From LLD-282 sp964395835 (GTDB taxonomy: Bacteria; Pseudomonadota; Gammaproteobacteria; Berkiellales; Berkiellaceae): DNA of 64,000 nt. The notes beneath the pieces were generated by a model. It was not told the origin of the DNA. It saw only the letters and a list, made by a program, of their open reading frames with translations, and made no database searches. A program made the position numbers and the translations under genes. The stretch's first letter is position 1. Every line of letters starts with the position of its first letter. Shown here piece by piece: positions 53,484 through 62,917 of the stretch. The DNA lies in the NCBI GenBank assembly GCA_964395835.1, contig CAYNBJ010000002.1, positions 124,001 to 188,000 of the forward strand, read 5' to 3'.

Positions 53484-53663
53484 GTTGTTTTTTAAGGCGG
53501 ATAATAAAGATATGTCTATATCTTATCACAGAGTCGAAACTTTTTAGCACACAGGCTCGGAATATATTCTATTTTTATATTCCGGCCTATATATTTTATG
53601 TGCATTTCCGATCTTGCGCGATGATAAATGAGTTATATCTGATTTATCAAGACTCAAAGTGGG

Positions 53664-54293
53664 TTATATGTAAATGACAAAATCTTTAAGTTTTTTTCTA
53701 CTTTTTGATTTTTTTTGCATCAAATCATTCTGATCTCTTTGACCAAGTGCAATTAACAAGGATGTTCGATATTTTTTTTGTTCTGGAACTGTCAAAAGAG
53801 CATCTATTCCATCAGGTTGAAACCCCTCCATAGGACAGGTATCGATATGATCAATCGCTGCATGCAAAAGCATAGCTCCTGAAGCAAGGTAGAGTTGTTT
53901 TTGAGCCCACGATAAATGATCATCCATCATACTGAGTGCTCCTTTGATCATTTTTTCAAATTCTATAAAATGATCTCTAGGTTCCTCTCTATCACGTGCA
54001 ATCTGTGAGATGTATTGTTCAATATCAGTGTCTTCAATGTTGATAAGAGATTGGCCTATCAGCAAAACAGAGCAATCCTTAATTTGCGGCTGATTGTAAC
54101 AAACCGGACTGAGCTGTTCTTTAACCCTTTGATCTGTGACTGCAATAAATCTGTATGGTTGTAAGCCATAAGAAGACGGCATCAAACGAGCGGTCTCCAG
54201 TAACTGCTCGAGTTGCTCGGTATCTATACGAGCGGTTTTTGAAAATTTTTTTGTGGCGTAGCGGAATTTTAAAGCATTTTCTATGAGCTGCAT
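53664..54293 (-). CDS. NfsB-like nitroreductase family oxidoreductase
   Basis: FMN-dependent NAD(P)H oxidoreductase of the nitroreductase superfamily. It opens with ALKFRYATKKF, then LLETARLMPSSYGLQPYRFI (flavin-binding), AQKQLYLASGAMLLHAA and MEGFQPDGIDALL, close to E. coli NfsB. 209 residues. The natural substrate is unknown. It stands between rluD and valS on the same strand; an inverted repeat at 53558-53584 lies downstream but lacks a T-run. Confidence 0.85.
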   Translation of the reverse strand: MQLIENALKFRYATKKFSKTARIDTEQLEQLLETARLMPSSYGLQPYRFIAVTDQRVKEQLSPVCYNQPQIKDCSVLLIGQSLINIEDTDIEQYISQIARDREEPRDHFIEFEKMIKGALSMMDDHLSWAQKQLYLASGAMLLHAAIDHIDTCPMEGFQPDGIDALLTVPEQKKYRTSLLIALGQRDQNDLMQKKSKSRKKLKDFVIYI

Positions 54294-54456
54294 AAAGAAT
54301 TACCAGACGGTTCTTAAGTTTTTATACTAAACTACTTTTTCTGAAAGTATGGTATTTAGCATCAATTATGAACATCTCGACAATTTTTAGTTTGGGATAT
54401 TTTATCCCTCTATTACAGATAGGCGCTTCAACAAGCGCATAGAATGAAAGGGATTA

Positions 54457-55392
54457 TCAAATTTTCTCTAAGCTTAAAATGAGTTCTTGAATATCTTGTG
54501 GGACAGGGCATTCAAAGGATAAGAGCTCATCAGGCTTTTCGGGGTTGTTAAAAGCTAATTTTTGTGCGTGTAAAGACTGTCGAGAAAAAAGTTTTTTTGC
54601 GACAGGATGCTGAGAATACAGTTGTTCGCCGATCAGGGGATGGCCAATAGATTCCAAGTGCACGCGAATCTGATGAGTTCGTCCAGTATGCAAACGACAG
54701 ACAATTTCGGTGCAATTTTTGAAATAAGAGAGAATTTCGATATCCGTAATCGCTTTTTTAGAACCTATCGTTTCTATAGGAGAGGATCGCTTTTTAAGGA
54801 AATTTTTTTTGTCACGAGATAAGAAGCTTTCAATTCGTTGGTTTTTTGCAACGCGTCCCCAAACAATAGCTCTGTATTCTCTTTTAATTGATCGAGCGAG
54901 CATCAATTGTGACAAAAAATGATAACCATTTTGTGTCAGTGCAATCACCATTAATCCCGAGGTGTCTTTGTCCAACCTATGAATAAGGCCCCAGTTTGGT
55001 AAAGTCATGCATTGGGGGTGGCTATGTGCCAAAGCATGAACAATCGTATTGGCATATACACCATTGCCTGGATGCACAACCCAGCCGGGGGTTTTATTTA
55101 TCACAATAAAATCCTTTCCTTGAAAGACGATTGGCAGGGGCTTATTTTCTGGAATAATTTCTTCTGAAAAGAGAGTATTCTTATCGTGCTCCAGAAGTTC
55201 CTCTTCTTTAATCGTAATTTTATCAGTTTCTTTGAGACGATACTTCGGAGGGATTTGCATTCCATTGACCACAATAAAACCAAGTTCAATTTGTGTGCAC
55301 CAGTAAGAGCGAGAGCGTTCAGTTAAGATGGAGGCGAGATAAGCGTCAATTCGCTTTCCGACGGCTTCAGGTGTCAAATTTAAAAATTTCAT
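54457..55392 (-). CDS. rluD: RluD-type pseudouridine synthase
   Basis: RluA/RluD-family enzyme that isomerises uridines in 23S rRNA. An S4 RNA-binding domain covers residues about 10-75 (GKRIDAYLASIL..), and the catalytic Asp is in GLIHRLDKDTSGLM. Conserved REYRAIVWG and LHTGRTHQIRVHL follow. The ATG at 55392 matches the family and overlaps the ttcA end by 26 bases; longer frames into ttcA are rejected. RluA-type specificity cannot be excluded, but the S4 domain favours RluD/RluC. Confidence 0.88.
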   Translation of the reverse strand: MKFLNLTPEAVGKRIDAYLASILTERSRSYWCTQIELGFIVVNGMQIPPKYRLKETDKITIKEEELLEHDKNTLFSEEIIPENKPLPIVFQGKDFIVINKTPGWVVHPGNGVYANTIVHALAHSHPQCMTLPNWGLIHRLDKDTSGLMVIALTQNGYHFLSQLMLARSIKREYRAIVWGRVAKNQRIESFLSRDKKNFLKKRSSPIETIGSKKAITDIEILSYFKNCTEIVCRLHTGRTHQIRVHLESIGHPLIGEQLYSQHPVAKKLFSRQSLHAQKLAFNNPEKPDELLSFECPVPQDIQELILSLEKI

Positions 55393-56254
55393 CGAATTCT
55401 TCTTTTTCTTCTTTTGTGTGTGATAAGGATGATTGTTCTTCTGGCGTGCAAAAAGACAGAGCCTGTAGTGATCTAAAATCAAAAAGATTTTTGTCCATGA
55501 GGTGTCTGGCAGAAATATTGCTCAGTGCATGGAGGATATTACTGGGAATTTTGGGATTATGTTTTGCTAGGTTGTGAATCAAGTTTTTAATAGACTGCCG
55601 TTCAAGGTTGGATTGAGAGCCGCAGAGTGAACAAGGAATAATAGGAAACTCTTGCTCTTGAGCAAATAGCTTGAGATCATCTTCTTGAACATAACAAAGA
55701 GGGCGGAGTAAGATGACGTCTCCTTTTTCATTAAGCAGCTTGGGCGGCATGGAAGAGATTGAGCCCTTGTAAAAAACAGACATGAGTAAAGATGTGATTA
55801 AATCATCCCTATGGTGTCCAAGGGCAATTTTATTGAAACCATTCGAGCGAGCGTATTCATACAGAATGCCGCGTCTTAGACGTGAGCAAAGAGAACAATA
55901 AGTTTGATTTTCAGGAATCTTGTCTTGAACAATTTTGTAAGTATTGCGATATAAAATTTCAAAAGATATTCCCATCGCTGTCAATCGTTGTTCTAGGGCG
56001 GAAGAATTAAATCCTGGTTGTCCCTGATCGAGCGTGAGCACATGGATGGAGATATCGATGATGCGCATCTTTCGCATGCGATCTAAGGCCCATACTAATC
56101 CCCATGAATCTTTTCCGCCTGAAAGGCAAACGAGAATACGATCGTTTTTTTCAAACAAATGAAAGTGACGATTTGCTTGCTTGATATAGTGAATGATTTT
56201 TTCACCTAATCTACTTTTACTAAGAGACACTGGATATGGATTCAAAAAAAACAT
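55367..56254 (-). CDS. ttcA: tRNA 2-thiocytidine(32) synthetase TtcA
   Basis: PP-loop ATPase that thiolates C32 of certain tRNAs with a 4Fe-4S cluster. P-loop SGGKDS at about residue 45, and two CxxC pairs (TYCSLCSR and IPCSLCGSQ) that bind the cluster, all present and correctly placed. 295 residues. It heads a two-gene operon with rluD; its Glu/Lys-rich tail (HTKEEKEEFDEI) overlaps rluD. Confidence 0.92.
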   Translation of the reverse strand: MFFLNPYPVSLSKSRLGEKIIHYIKQANRHFHLFEKNDRILVCLSGGKDSWGLVWALDRMRKMRIIDISIHVLTLDQGQPGFNSSALEQRLTAMGISFEILYRNTYKIVQDKIPENQTYCSLCSRLRRGILYEYARSNGFNKIALGHHRDDLITSLLMSVFYKGSISSMPPKLLNEKGDVILLRPLCYVQEDDLKLFAQEQEFPIIPCSLCGSQSNLERQSIKNLIHNLAKHNPKIPSNILHALSNISARHLMDKNLFDFRSLQALSFCTPEEQSSLSHTKEEKEEFDEIFKFDT

Positions 56255-57202
56255 ATTATATCATGCTCTTCATTTATGAAAAAGCTCAAAACGTAAATCA
56301 GAGCTCATTTGAAATCATTATCACTTTGTTAACACGAGTCTCTGTATATGTGTATCGACTGAGAAATCAATATGATTCTTTTGATTCACGATATATTTGC
56401 GTTTTTGATGCGCATGTGTTTTTTTAATGGACTCTATTGAAGCGTATAAATTGATCGGTATAAAGATTGAATGCATTGAGAGTGCTTCAGCTGCCTAGTA
56501 GGTCATTTGAAGCATGACATGAAGGATACAGAGCTTGATTGCGTTTCGTGTAGAATTTCATTGTAACGCTATCAATATGTGTGACAGTTGAGATGTGTAA
56601 GGCAATCTTTTTATACGGTTATATGTTAGAGCATAAGATCTTTTAAATCTTTCTTATGATTATGGCGAGCTGATCATGAATACAGCTGACTTATCCGTTG
56701 ATATCATTTAGGGATGTGCCAAACGATATAAAAGTAGCTTTCAGTTAGAAGTGACGAAATATCTTTCCATGTATTAAAAGATAGATACGGGAGGGGGGGT
56801 GATTCTCTTTTACTTTTTCGAGAGCATCCATATGAGAAATACGCTCTCGATGACGTTATTGCTAAGACGCCCAGCTAGTTCTGCATAGAAATGTAGGCTT
56901 GTCAATCTGGTGTCTGCATGACCTGAAACAATGAATGTTATTATTTGAGATGATTTTAAACTGTGGCAAAAAGAATCTTGTATCGAGCATGCAACATACT
57001 TTAAATAAAAGATCTCATATGCTCATTGAGTTGGATATTCGGGACACAGTTGACTGGCTCATTTGGGACGTTATACAAGTCCAGAATATCTCACCTGGCC
57101 AATACCAAAAGATTGTAAAAAACAGAATCTTTAATATTGTGTGTGCGAAAAGTTGACGAACAACTATGAGCACTTTGTCATCAAAACAGATTCTGTCTAG
57201 TT
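56255..57202. other. 948-bp stretch without a supported gene
   Basis: Stops occur in all frames; the longest open frame (56935-57156, plus) has no recognisable features. Visible structure: a run of G residues near 56790-56800 and a hairpin CGAGAGC / GCTCTCG at 56819-56849. It may hold decayed coding sequence or an unrecognised RNA. Nothing resembles tRNA, tmRNA, RNase P RNA or SRP RNA to the eye. Confidence 0.5.
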
Positions 57203-58387
57203 CTATGAATTGACCTGTACAATTACTCCTTTCAGATAGCGCATTTCTAGGCAAAAAGGATCGATAGGGTGATCAGATCCCAGGCCAAGTGTTTTAATGA
57301 TGCGTAATTTTCGCTGTGATTTAAACGCAGCCTGTTGCAATAATCCATCAATTTCCGATAGTGATAAAAGAAACGAGCATGAAGTAAAGCATAGTAGCCC
57401 ACCATTTTTTATTGCTTGCAAAGAGAGAACCAAAGCTTTCAGATACCCTGCCAATCCGCTTTGGAGGCTTTTTTTCCCTTTAATAAACGCAGGTGGATCC
57501 AGGACAATACAATCAATCGAATAGGGCAACTGTGCATTTAAAAAATCAAAAAGATCGCTTTTAACCCATTGGATTTTATGAGATAACCCATTAAGAGCAG
57601 CATTTTTTTGAGCTATTTCTAAAGCGGAATAAGAAATATCTACGGCAACGACTTCCTTAGCTCCGTAAGCAGCCATGTATAAGGCAAAACTTCCAGTATG
57701 TGTACAAAGATCGAGGCATTTCATATCAGGTGTGATGAGTTGGGCGATTGTTTGTCTATTATCTCTTTGATCATAAAACCAACCGGTTTTTTGTCCATGA
57801 AGAAAGTTGGCATAAAAAGAGATCGGGCCCTCTTGGCATAAGCTTAAATCCTCAAGAGGTTTACCAACAATTTCAGGCTCGTTCTGAGAAATATTTTCTA
57901 GCACTCTGGAACCTGAATCTCTTCTTATAACCCATGTTTGAATTTCAGGAAAGCCTTTTTTGAATGCCTCTATCCATATCGGATACAGAAGATCCATCCC
58001 AGCTGAATTGATTTCAACCACTGCAACAGATAAATATCGATCTATTACAAGACCAGGTAGCTCATCTGACTCTCCGTAAATCCATCGATAATAGCCGCCT
58101 GGATAATATCTTTCTCTGTGCTCTAGTGCTATAACAGCTTTTTCATAAAACCATTCCTGTGAAATAGGTGTTTCTATATCGCGTGTTAAAACTCTTAGTG
58201 AAATGAGGGCATTTTTGTTATACGTCGCAAATCCTTTTATTTTTCGATCTGTTGTTTGATAAATCACTATGGCCTTCTGCGACTCGAGATTATCGGGTTT
58301 TTCTAAGATTTCATTTGAATAGATCCAAGGACTACCCTGTGCGAGGCGAGGTGATTTTTTAACTGTAATAACAGGAATATGCGACAT
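57203..58387 (-). CDS. rlmI: RlmI-family 23S rRNA (cytosine-5) methyltransferase
   Basis: SAM-dependent methyltransferase with an N-terminal PUA-like domain (residues 1-75), then YRWIYGESDELPGLVIDRY and HGQKTGWFYDQRDNR, both family hallmarks. The SAM-binding CLDLCTHTGSFALY, IVLDPPAF and CFTSCSF catalytic region follow. 394 residues, similar to E. coli RlmI. It begins 23 bases after lptG, so it is the last gene of pepA-lptF-lptG-rlmI. Confidence 0.88.
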   Translation of the reverse strand: MSHIPVITVKKSPRLAQGSPWIYSNEILEKPDNLESQKAIVIYQTTDRKIKGFATYNKNALISLRVLTRDIETPISQEWFYEKAVIALEHRERYYPGGYYRWIYGESDELPGLVIDRYLSVAVVEINSAGMDLLYPIWIEAFKKGFPEIQTWVIRRDSGSRVLENISQNEPEIVGKPLEDLSLCQEGPISFYANFLHGQKTGWFYDQRDNRQTIAQLITPDMKCLDLCTHTGSFALYMAAYGAKEVVAVDISYSALEIAQKNAALNGLSHKIQWVKSDLFDFLNAQLPYSIDCIVLDPPAFIKGKKSLQSGLAGYLKALVLSLQAIKNGGLLCFTSCSFLLSLSEIDGLLQQAAFKSQRKLRIIKTLGLGSDHPIDPFCLEMRYLKGVIVQVNS

Positions 58388-58410
58388 GATTCAATTGATG
58401 CGGATAAAAA

Positions 58411-59349
58411 CTAGGCTAGTTTACCATAGTTTTTTGATAAATACAGAATTGTTAACCATCCTGTGAGATATGCGAATAAGACTGAATTGATTGATATAGA
58501 GACGGAAAGGAGAGGAAAGACTTTTAGAGTCCAATATAAAAAAAGACCTTGTAAAAATCTAAGAAAAAGGTTTTTTTGAGATGATTTTTTCTTGGCGCTC
58601 ATTGGTAAATTTTGTCGATCACTTTCTATAAAGAACCAACATGAAAAAAATGAGCTCATAAAACACAGATCTCTCATGCAAGAAGCGATAAGTTTTTTTT
58701 GATCGCTAGGTGCAAAATGATGTCTTAGATAATATATTTTTTCATCTAAGCTCATATTATCTACACCAGCTGCTGCAGCTTGCGTATATTCTTTCCAAAT
58801 CTCGATCACTTTTTGATAGGATTCCTGCGGAATCGTTTCGAAAGTTGACAGATTTATCAGATGCACTTGTGAGCCATTTTCGTGTAATACAGTGTTTGGG
58901 TCTAGTAAAAATAAATGATTCGCATTTGAGTCTTTCAAAAAAGAGGTTTTTTGAGCCTTTTCTGTTTTTAAATTTCGCACCAGAGGCTTGATGGCATACT
59001 GAGTCATTAAAGAAACAGATAAAGACATAATCCCACAAATCATAGCAAAACGTACCCAACGACGCTGAGTCATGCCATCTAAAAGTGCCCTTAGAAAATA
59101 CCCTTGTTGTTTCCAGCGATCGTGCACTAAACACCCTGAAACAAAAATAATGAGCGGAATAATATCAAGCACATTACTGACAGAATCGATAAAATTGAAT
59201 AACACACAATCAAAATGAGTATAGAATTGATTTGTATATTTAATATCCCGTACCCACTGAAAAAAAAACTGCAAACCTCCTAAAAGAATCACATTTTCTA
59301 GCAACCTGGAGGAGTGCTCTTTTAGCCAAAGCTGTTCAATATGTGTCAT
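58411..59349 (-). CDS. lptG: LptG-like lipopolysaccharide export permease
   Basis: Six-span membrane protein of the YjgP/YjgQ family, inner-membrane part of the LPS transport machine with LptB and LptF. Three N-terminal helices (about 15-35, 50-75, 100-122), a periplasmic beta-jellyroll region (about 125-225) and C-terminal helices are visible. The sequence is diverged and short (312 against ~355), with FDCVLFNFIDSVSNVLDIIPLIIFVSGCL as the clearest family-like block. Named mainly from its pairing with lptF. Confidence 0.72.
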   Translation of the reverse strand: MTHIEQLWLKEHSSRLLENVILLGGLQFFFQWVRDIKYTNQFYTHFDCVLFNFIDSVSNVLDIIPLIIFVSGCLVHDRWKQQGYFLRALLDGMTQRRWVRFAMICGIMSLSVSLMTQYAIKPLVRNLKTEKAQKTSFLKDSNANHLFLLDPNTVLHENGSQVHLINLSTFETIPQESYQKVIEIWKEYTQAAAAGVDNMSLDEKIYYLRHHFAPSDQKKLIASCMRDLCFMSSFFSCWFFIESDRQNLPMSAKKKSSQKNLFLRFLQGLFLYWTLKVFPLLSVSISINSVLFAYLTGWLTILYLSKNYGKLA

Positions 59350-59357
59350 AAAGTATC

Positions 59358-60290
59358 CTAAAAAACAAATCGTTTTGCCATAAAAAATAACCCGATTAAG
59401 TACAAAAGAAATAACAAAGAATATTGTGATATTTCATTTTTATGCACCAATGTTATCTTGGGTGTGTATTCCAACTTTCTGATAGGTAATAGAAAAAAAA
59501 ACCATGGTTGCAACATAAGGCCTAATCGCCATAAAATTTGCCCTCTTTCTCTTCTATTAAAATGGCTAAATATATCTAACAGGCTCCATGAGTCTGATTC
59601 ATAAGATTTTTCTTTTTGATCAAGCAGACTCAATTTTAAGCTATCAAAACGTAAAAGATTGTTTGAGTCTTGTTCTTTTATTTCAGTGTTCTTTAAAAAC
59701 AAAAAATTATTCGCAACTGTGGCATTTGCAGCGTTAATCATTCTCCAACCGTGTTCATCATAAGAGAGAATATGCAGATTGTGAAAATTATTTTTTTCAC
59801 CAAAAGGTTCAAATCGAATAGCTGTAGTTTGGTTTGTACAAAAAGATATGGGGTCCTGGTATCGCACTCTGGAGACAAAATGTAATGGAGAATCTGTCAA
59901 GGATGGACCCAGATCGCGGATGTACACATTAAAAACAAACAAAAAAAGAATATTGATTGATGTTAACCATGATAGGCTACTACGTAAAATGCGTGATGTA
60001 TTCGATTCATCCCACAGGTTAATAAGCAAGGGGAGAGATTCTTTTTTATCTTGCAATTCCCTTTTCATTAAGATCCAAGAAAGCAAAAAAGACAAGTTGA
60101 ATATAATCGGCAAAGACGAGGCGCCTTCTTTTATCATTAAAAGAAACAGATCCTTAAAACCAATTACAGGTGTCTCGATATTGTGTAAAATGGATACAAT
60201 AGATTCGGTCAATATCCCTGCCGTAAATAGCAGGGATATTGAAAAAGCGCGATTTCTGAGTTTTTTTGCAAGATATGAATGAAGAATCAT
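59358..60290 (-). CDS. lptF: LptF-like lipopolysaccharide export permease
   Basis: Partner permease of the same family, starting inside the pepA stop (ATGA overlap). Membrane helices are near 15-32, 55-77 and 105-122, then a periplasmic domain and hydrophobic C-terminus (SLLFLLYLIGLFFMAKRF). 310 residues and poorly conserved. The order pepA-lptF-lptG echoes the pepA/lptFG neighbourhood of gammaproteobacteria, which supports the call. Confidence 0.72.
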   Translation of the reverse strand: MILHSYLAKKLRNRAFSISLLFTAGILTESIVSILHNIETPVIGFKDLFLLMIKEGASSLPIIFNLSFLLSWILMKRELQDKKESLPLLINLWDESNTSRILRSSLSWLTSINILFLFVFNVYIRDLGPSLTDSPLHFVSRVRYQDPISFCTNQTTAIRFEPFGEKNNFHNLHILSYDEHGWRMINAANATVANNFLFLKNTEIKEQDSNNLLRFDSLKLSLLDQKEKSYESDSWSLLDIFSHFNRRERGQILWRLGLMLQPWFFFLLPIRKLEYTPKITLVHKNEISQYSLLFLLYLIGLFFMAKRFVF

Positions 60291-61708
60291 TCAGCCTCCC
60301 GATCAAGAGCTAAGAGAAAATCTGTGAGTAATGGAAGGGGCCTGCCAGTGGAGCCTCTCTTGTGACCCTGAAATATACACGCAGTTCCAGCTACATCCAG
60401 ATGTGCCCATCGAAAATTTTTTGCAAATCTTTTCAAAAAACACCCCGCAGTGATTGCACCGGAATATTGTCCGCCAATATTCGCCATATCTGCAACAGGA
60501 GATCTGAGCTCTTCATCATACTCATCCCATAAAGGTAAAGGCCAGACTTTATCAGAAGAGCGTTCAGAAGCATCTAAAAGCAAATCCATCAATTCTTTAT
60601 CATTACCCATAAGTCCTGATGCAACAGTCCCAAATGTTGCAACGCACGATCCAGTTAAGGTTGCAATATCAATCACAAATTTAGGATTAAACCGTTCAGC
60701 GTAAGTCATCGCATCGCAAAGAATTAATCTCCCTTCTGCATCCGTATTGAGAATCTCGATGCTTTGCCCAGACATTGAAATCACAATATCATCAGGCTTG
60801 TTGGCATCTCCTCCAGGAATGTTTTCACAGGTTGGAATTAATCCTATGATTGGATGTGATAGCTTTGCCTCTGCTACAAACTGCATCAAACCCAAGACTG
60901 AAGCTGCACCAGACATATCAAATTTCATTCCCATCATGCTCGATGCAGGTTTCAGAGAGTGTCCACCTGTATCATAAGTAATACCCTTCCCTATAAATAT
61001 AATAGGATCTACTCCTTTTTTTGTACCTGCATATCGAATAGAAATAAATTTAGGCTCTTGTGCCGATCCCTTCGAAACAGATAAGAAAGAATTCATTTTT
61101 AGAGCTTTGATTTCTTTTAACCCTAGAACAGAAACTTCTAAATTTGAATTTATCTTGCCAAGTTCAATCGCTTCTTTTGCTAAAAACGATGGGGTACAAA
61201 TATTAGGCGGTGTTTCAGCCAATGTTCTCGTGATATGTATGGCGTTTGAAATATACTCGCCAATTTGAATATATCTAGCCAATAAACGATCATGACCAAA
61301 TATCATGATTTCTTTCAAATGTCGTTTTTTAGGATCTGAAAGAAAATCTTCGTAACGAAATAAGGCATTTCTTATATGAATGACAAAAGATGTAGCTTTT
61401 TCCGACATCCCATGATAAATCCATAATGTTTTAGATATTTTTTTGTTTTCAAGAAACTCTAGAATAGCTTGAATTTTTTTGTGGTAATCATGACGCTCAC
61501 TCGAAAAGTTTTCAAGCACAATGCATAGTCCGCTTTCAAGACACTCAATCGGATTCCAAGAGTTCTGATCTGGAAGATGCTGATCTTTTATTTTTTTTAA
61601 TAAAGGGATTTTTTCCTTCCATAAAGCCATTTCAGTGCTTTTTATGACAATAGCCTGGTATTTTAAATCTTTTAGAGAATCTATTGCTTTTATTTTCATC
61701 GTTTTCAT
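60287..61708 (-). CDS. pepA: leucyl aminopeptidase
   Basis: Cytosolic M17 dimetal aminopeptidase. The signature NTDAEGRL and the metal ligands in GKGITYDTGGHSLKP and KFDMSGAA are intact, with C-terminal WAHLDVAGTA. The first ATG (61708) has its Shine-Dalgarno sequence too close. The ATG at 61699 lies 11 bases after AAGG and is the likelier start. Substrates are N-terminal hydrophobic residues of peptides; some homologues also bind DNA in Xer recombination. Confidence 0.92.
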   Translation of the reverse strand: MKTMKIKAIDSLKDLKYQAIVIKSTEMALWKEKIPLLKKIKDQHLPDQNSWNPIECLESGLCIVLENFSSERHDYHKKIQAILEFLENKKISKTLWIYHGMSEKATSFVIHIRNALFRYEDFLSDPKKRHLKEIMIFGHDRLLARYIQIGEYISNAIHITRTLAETPPNICTPSFLAKEAIELGKINSNLEVSVLGLKEIKALKMNSFLSVSKGSAQEPKFISIRYAGTKKGVDPIIFIGKGITYDTGGHSLKPASSMMGMKFDMSGAASVLGLMQFVAEAKLSHPIIGLIPTCENIPGGDANKPDDIVISMSGQSIEILNTDAEGRLILCDAMTYAERFNPKFVIDIATLTGSCVATFGTVASGLMGNDKELMDLLLDASERSSDKVWPLPLWDEYDEELRSPVADMANIGGQYSGAITAGCFLKRFAKNFRWAHLDVAGTACIFQGHKRGSTGRPLPLLTDFLLALDREAE

Positions 61709-61899
61709 ATCCTTTTAGCCAAAACTCTGAGTTGTTCGAGTTATTATAAAATAAAAGATTTATATAAAATTTTATAGCTCATTTCAAAACTGGCTTTTTG
61801 TTTCAATATCTTCTAATATGGTAGAGTCATTTTTGTAATTTGATTTTTGTAGGCATCTCAAAGCAGACCTCTTTTATTCATTTTATACTGTGATACGCC

Positions 61900-61920
61900 A
61901 AGTTGTTTAAACCACAACTT
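61900..61920 (+). promoter_or_regulatory. small hairpin in the leader of the RRM gene
   Basis: A 7-base inverted repeat (AAGTTGT / ACAACTT, 7-base loop) lies 35 bases before the start of the RNA-binding protein. Leaders of such genes are often autoregulated, but this stem is short and may be chance. Confidence 0.25.
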
Positions 61921-61954
61921 TCATTTTAGGTCATTTATTTTTCAGGTAATTTTC

Positions 61955-62284
61955 ATGACAAAACCACAGTTTAAGGTTCATATCGGAAACATTTCTTATA
62001 GAACCACCAAAGAAACTCTTGAACAAGCATTTATTGATTGTGGCATCATTCTTGATGTCTCTTTCCCTTTAGATAAACAAACAGGAAAGCCAAGAGGTTT
62101 TGCTTTTATCAATTTTGAAGATGCTTCTGCATTAAAATTAGCTTTACAAAAAGATGGATACAAGCTTGACGGCCGTCCTTTAAGAATTAGTGAAGCCCGT
62201 CCTTTTGAGCCAAGACAGCCATCTTCATATTCTGGAAGCCGTTCTTTTGATCGCTCTTCTGTCGCTGAAGAAGAAGAAATCTAA
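61955..62284 (+). CDS. RRM-domain RNA-binding protein
   Basis: A 109-residue protein with one RNA recognition motif: RNP2 as VHIGNI (residues 8-13) and RNP1 as KPRGFAFINF (about 46-55), with the aromatic residues needed to stack on RNA. A short tail of Ser/Arg-rich and then acidic residues (SVAEEEEI) follows. Bacterial proteins of this class are often cold-inducible RNA chaperones. Monocistronic, with its own strong terminator. Confidence 0.92.
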   Translation: MTKPQFKVHIGNISYRTTKETLEQAFIDCGIILDVSFPLDKQTGKPRGFAFINFEDASALKLALQKDGYKLDGRPLRISEARPFEPRQPSSYSGSRSFDRSSVAEEEEI

Positions 62285-62320
62285 TTAAAAACATTATTTT
62301 TTGTTTTTAATGAACATCGA

Positions 62321-62353
62321 GACCGCTGTTTTTATAAAACAGCGGTCTTTTTT
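62321..62353 (+). terminator. rho-independent terminator of the RRM gene
   Basis: Perfect 12-base stem (GACCGCTGTTTT / AAAACAGCGGTC at 62321-62347) with a 3-base loop, followed by a run of T residues. The best terminator in the window. Confidence 0.93.
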
Positions 62354-62552
62354 ATTCTTTTAAAGTCAGGCTATTCTGCCTCGCAAGAGGTACATATGGT
62401 TTTATTGTAGAGTGATCTGCATATGTATCAACGCTAATATTCGCATTTTTTCTCTGAATATTGTCAACGATATCTCGTTCAAAAGGTTTTGAATTAAAAA
62501 AACACATAATCTTTCTGACAAAATATGAAAGTTGAGATAAGAAAAATGTCAT
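62352..62552 (-). CDS. small unknown protein, 66 aa
   Basis: Starts 15 bases after the preceding 63-codon gene on the same strand and ends at the RRM terminator. Hydrophobic first 20 residues (MTFFLSQLSYFVRKIMCFF), then a polar Asn/Asp-rich end. There is no clear ribosome site, so it may rely on coupling. Not recognised; moderately credible because of position. Confidence 0.4.
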   Translation of the reverse strand: MTFFLSQLSYFVRKIMCFFNSKPFERDIVDNIQRKNANISVDTYADHSTIKPYVPLARQNSLTLKE

Positions 62553-62567
62553 AACAATATTACGGTC

Positions 62568-62759
62568 TTAATAATGGCGATGCGGTTTGAAACCGCCGCT
62601 ATCTAAAGGTACATTTTGCGCATTAATGCTATTGAACAGCTCGATTGCTGTGCGGCGAGTTCTTCGTCGCCAACTAATATCGTTGTTTTTTTGTATGTTT
62701 TCCTTTAGTGAATCTGGATTTTTGGGGGCTACCTCTAACGCTTCTGATGAAAAAAACAT
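62568..62759 (-). CDS. small unknown protein, 63 aa
   Basis: A strong ribosome site AAGGAGAG sits just before the ATG, which supports translation. The product is polar with a basic patch (WRRRTRRTAIELF) and ends GGFKPHRHY. No family recognised; forms a pair with the next small gene. Could be nucleic-acid-binding or an effector fragment, but this is only a guess from composition. Confidence 0.5.
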   Translation of the reverse strand: MFFSSEALEVAPKNPDSLKENIQKNNDISWRRRTRRTAIELFNSINAQNVPLDSGGFKPHRHY

Positions 62760-62917
62760 ATGCGCTCTCCTTAATTATGAAAAAACATCGAATATCACTT
62801 TTTTAACTGAATAAAAAATCGCTCAAATTTATAAGCTATTTTTAAACTCAGCCAAATCAAGCATTGCTTGCCATATTTGAAACTTATACCAAATTATCGC
62901 CCGTTTATTAAATTTCT

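Noticed and set aside
53558..53584. 9-bp inverted repeat between the nitroreductase and valS
   Set aside because: The stem is AT-rich and no T-run follows on the minus strand; could be chance, so mentioned only under the nitroreductase.
54423..54438. 6-bp inverted repeat GCGCTT/AAGCGC after rluD
   Set aside because: Too short and without a following T-run on the minus strand to be called a terminator.
56935..57156. A 73-codon plus-strand frame in the 948-bp gap
   Set aside because: No ribosome site, no recognisable features, and an overlapping antisense frame of similar length; not supportable as a gene.
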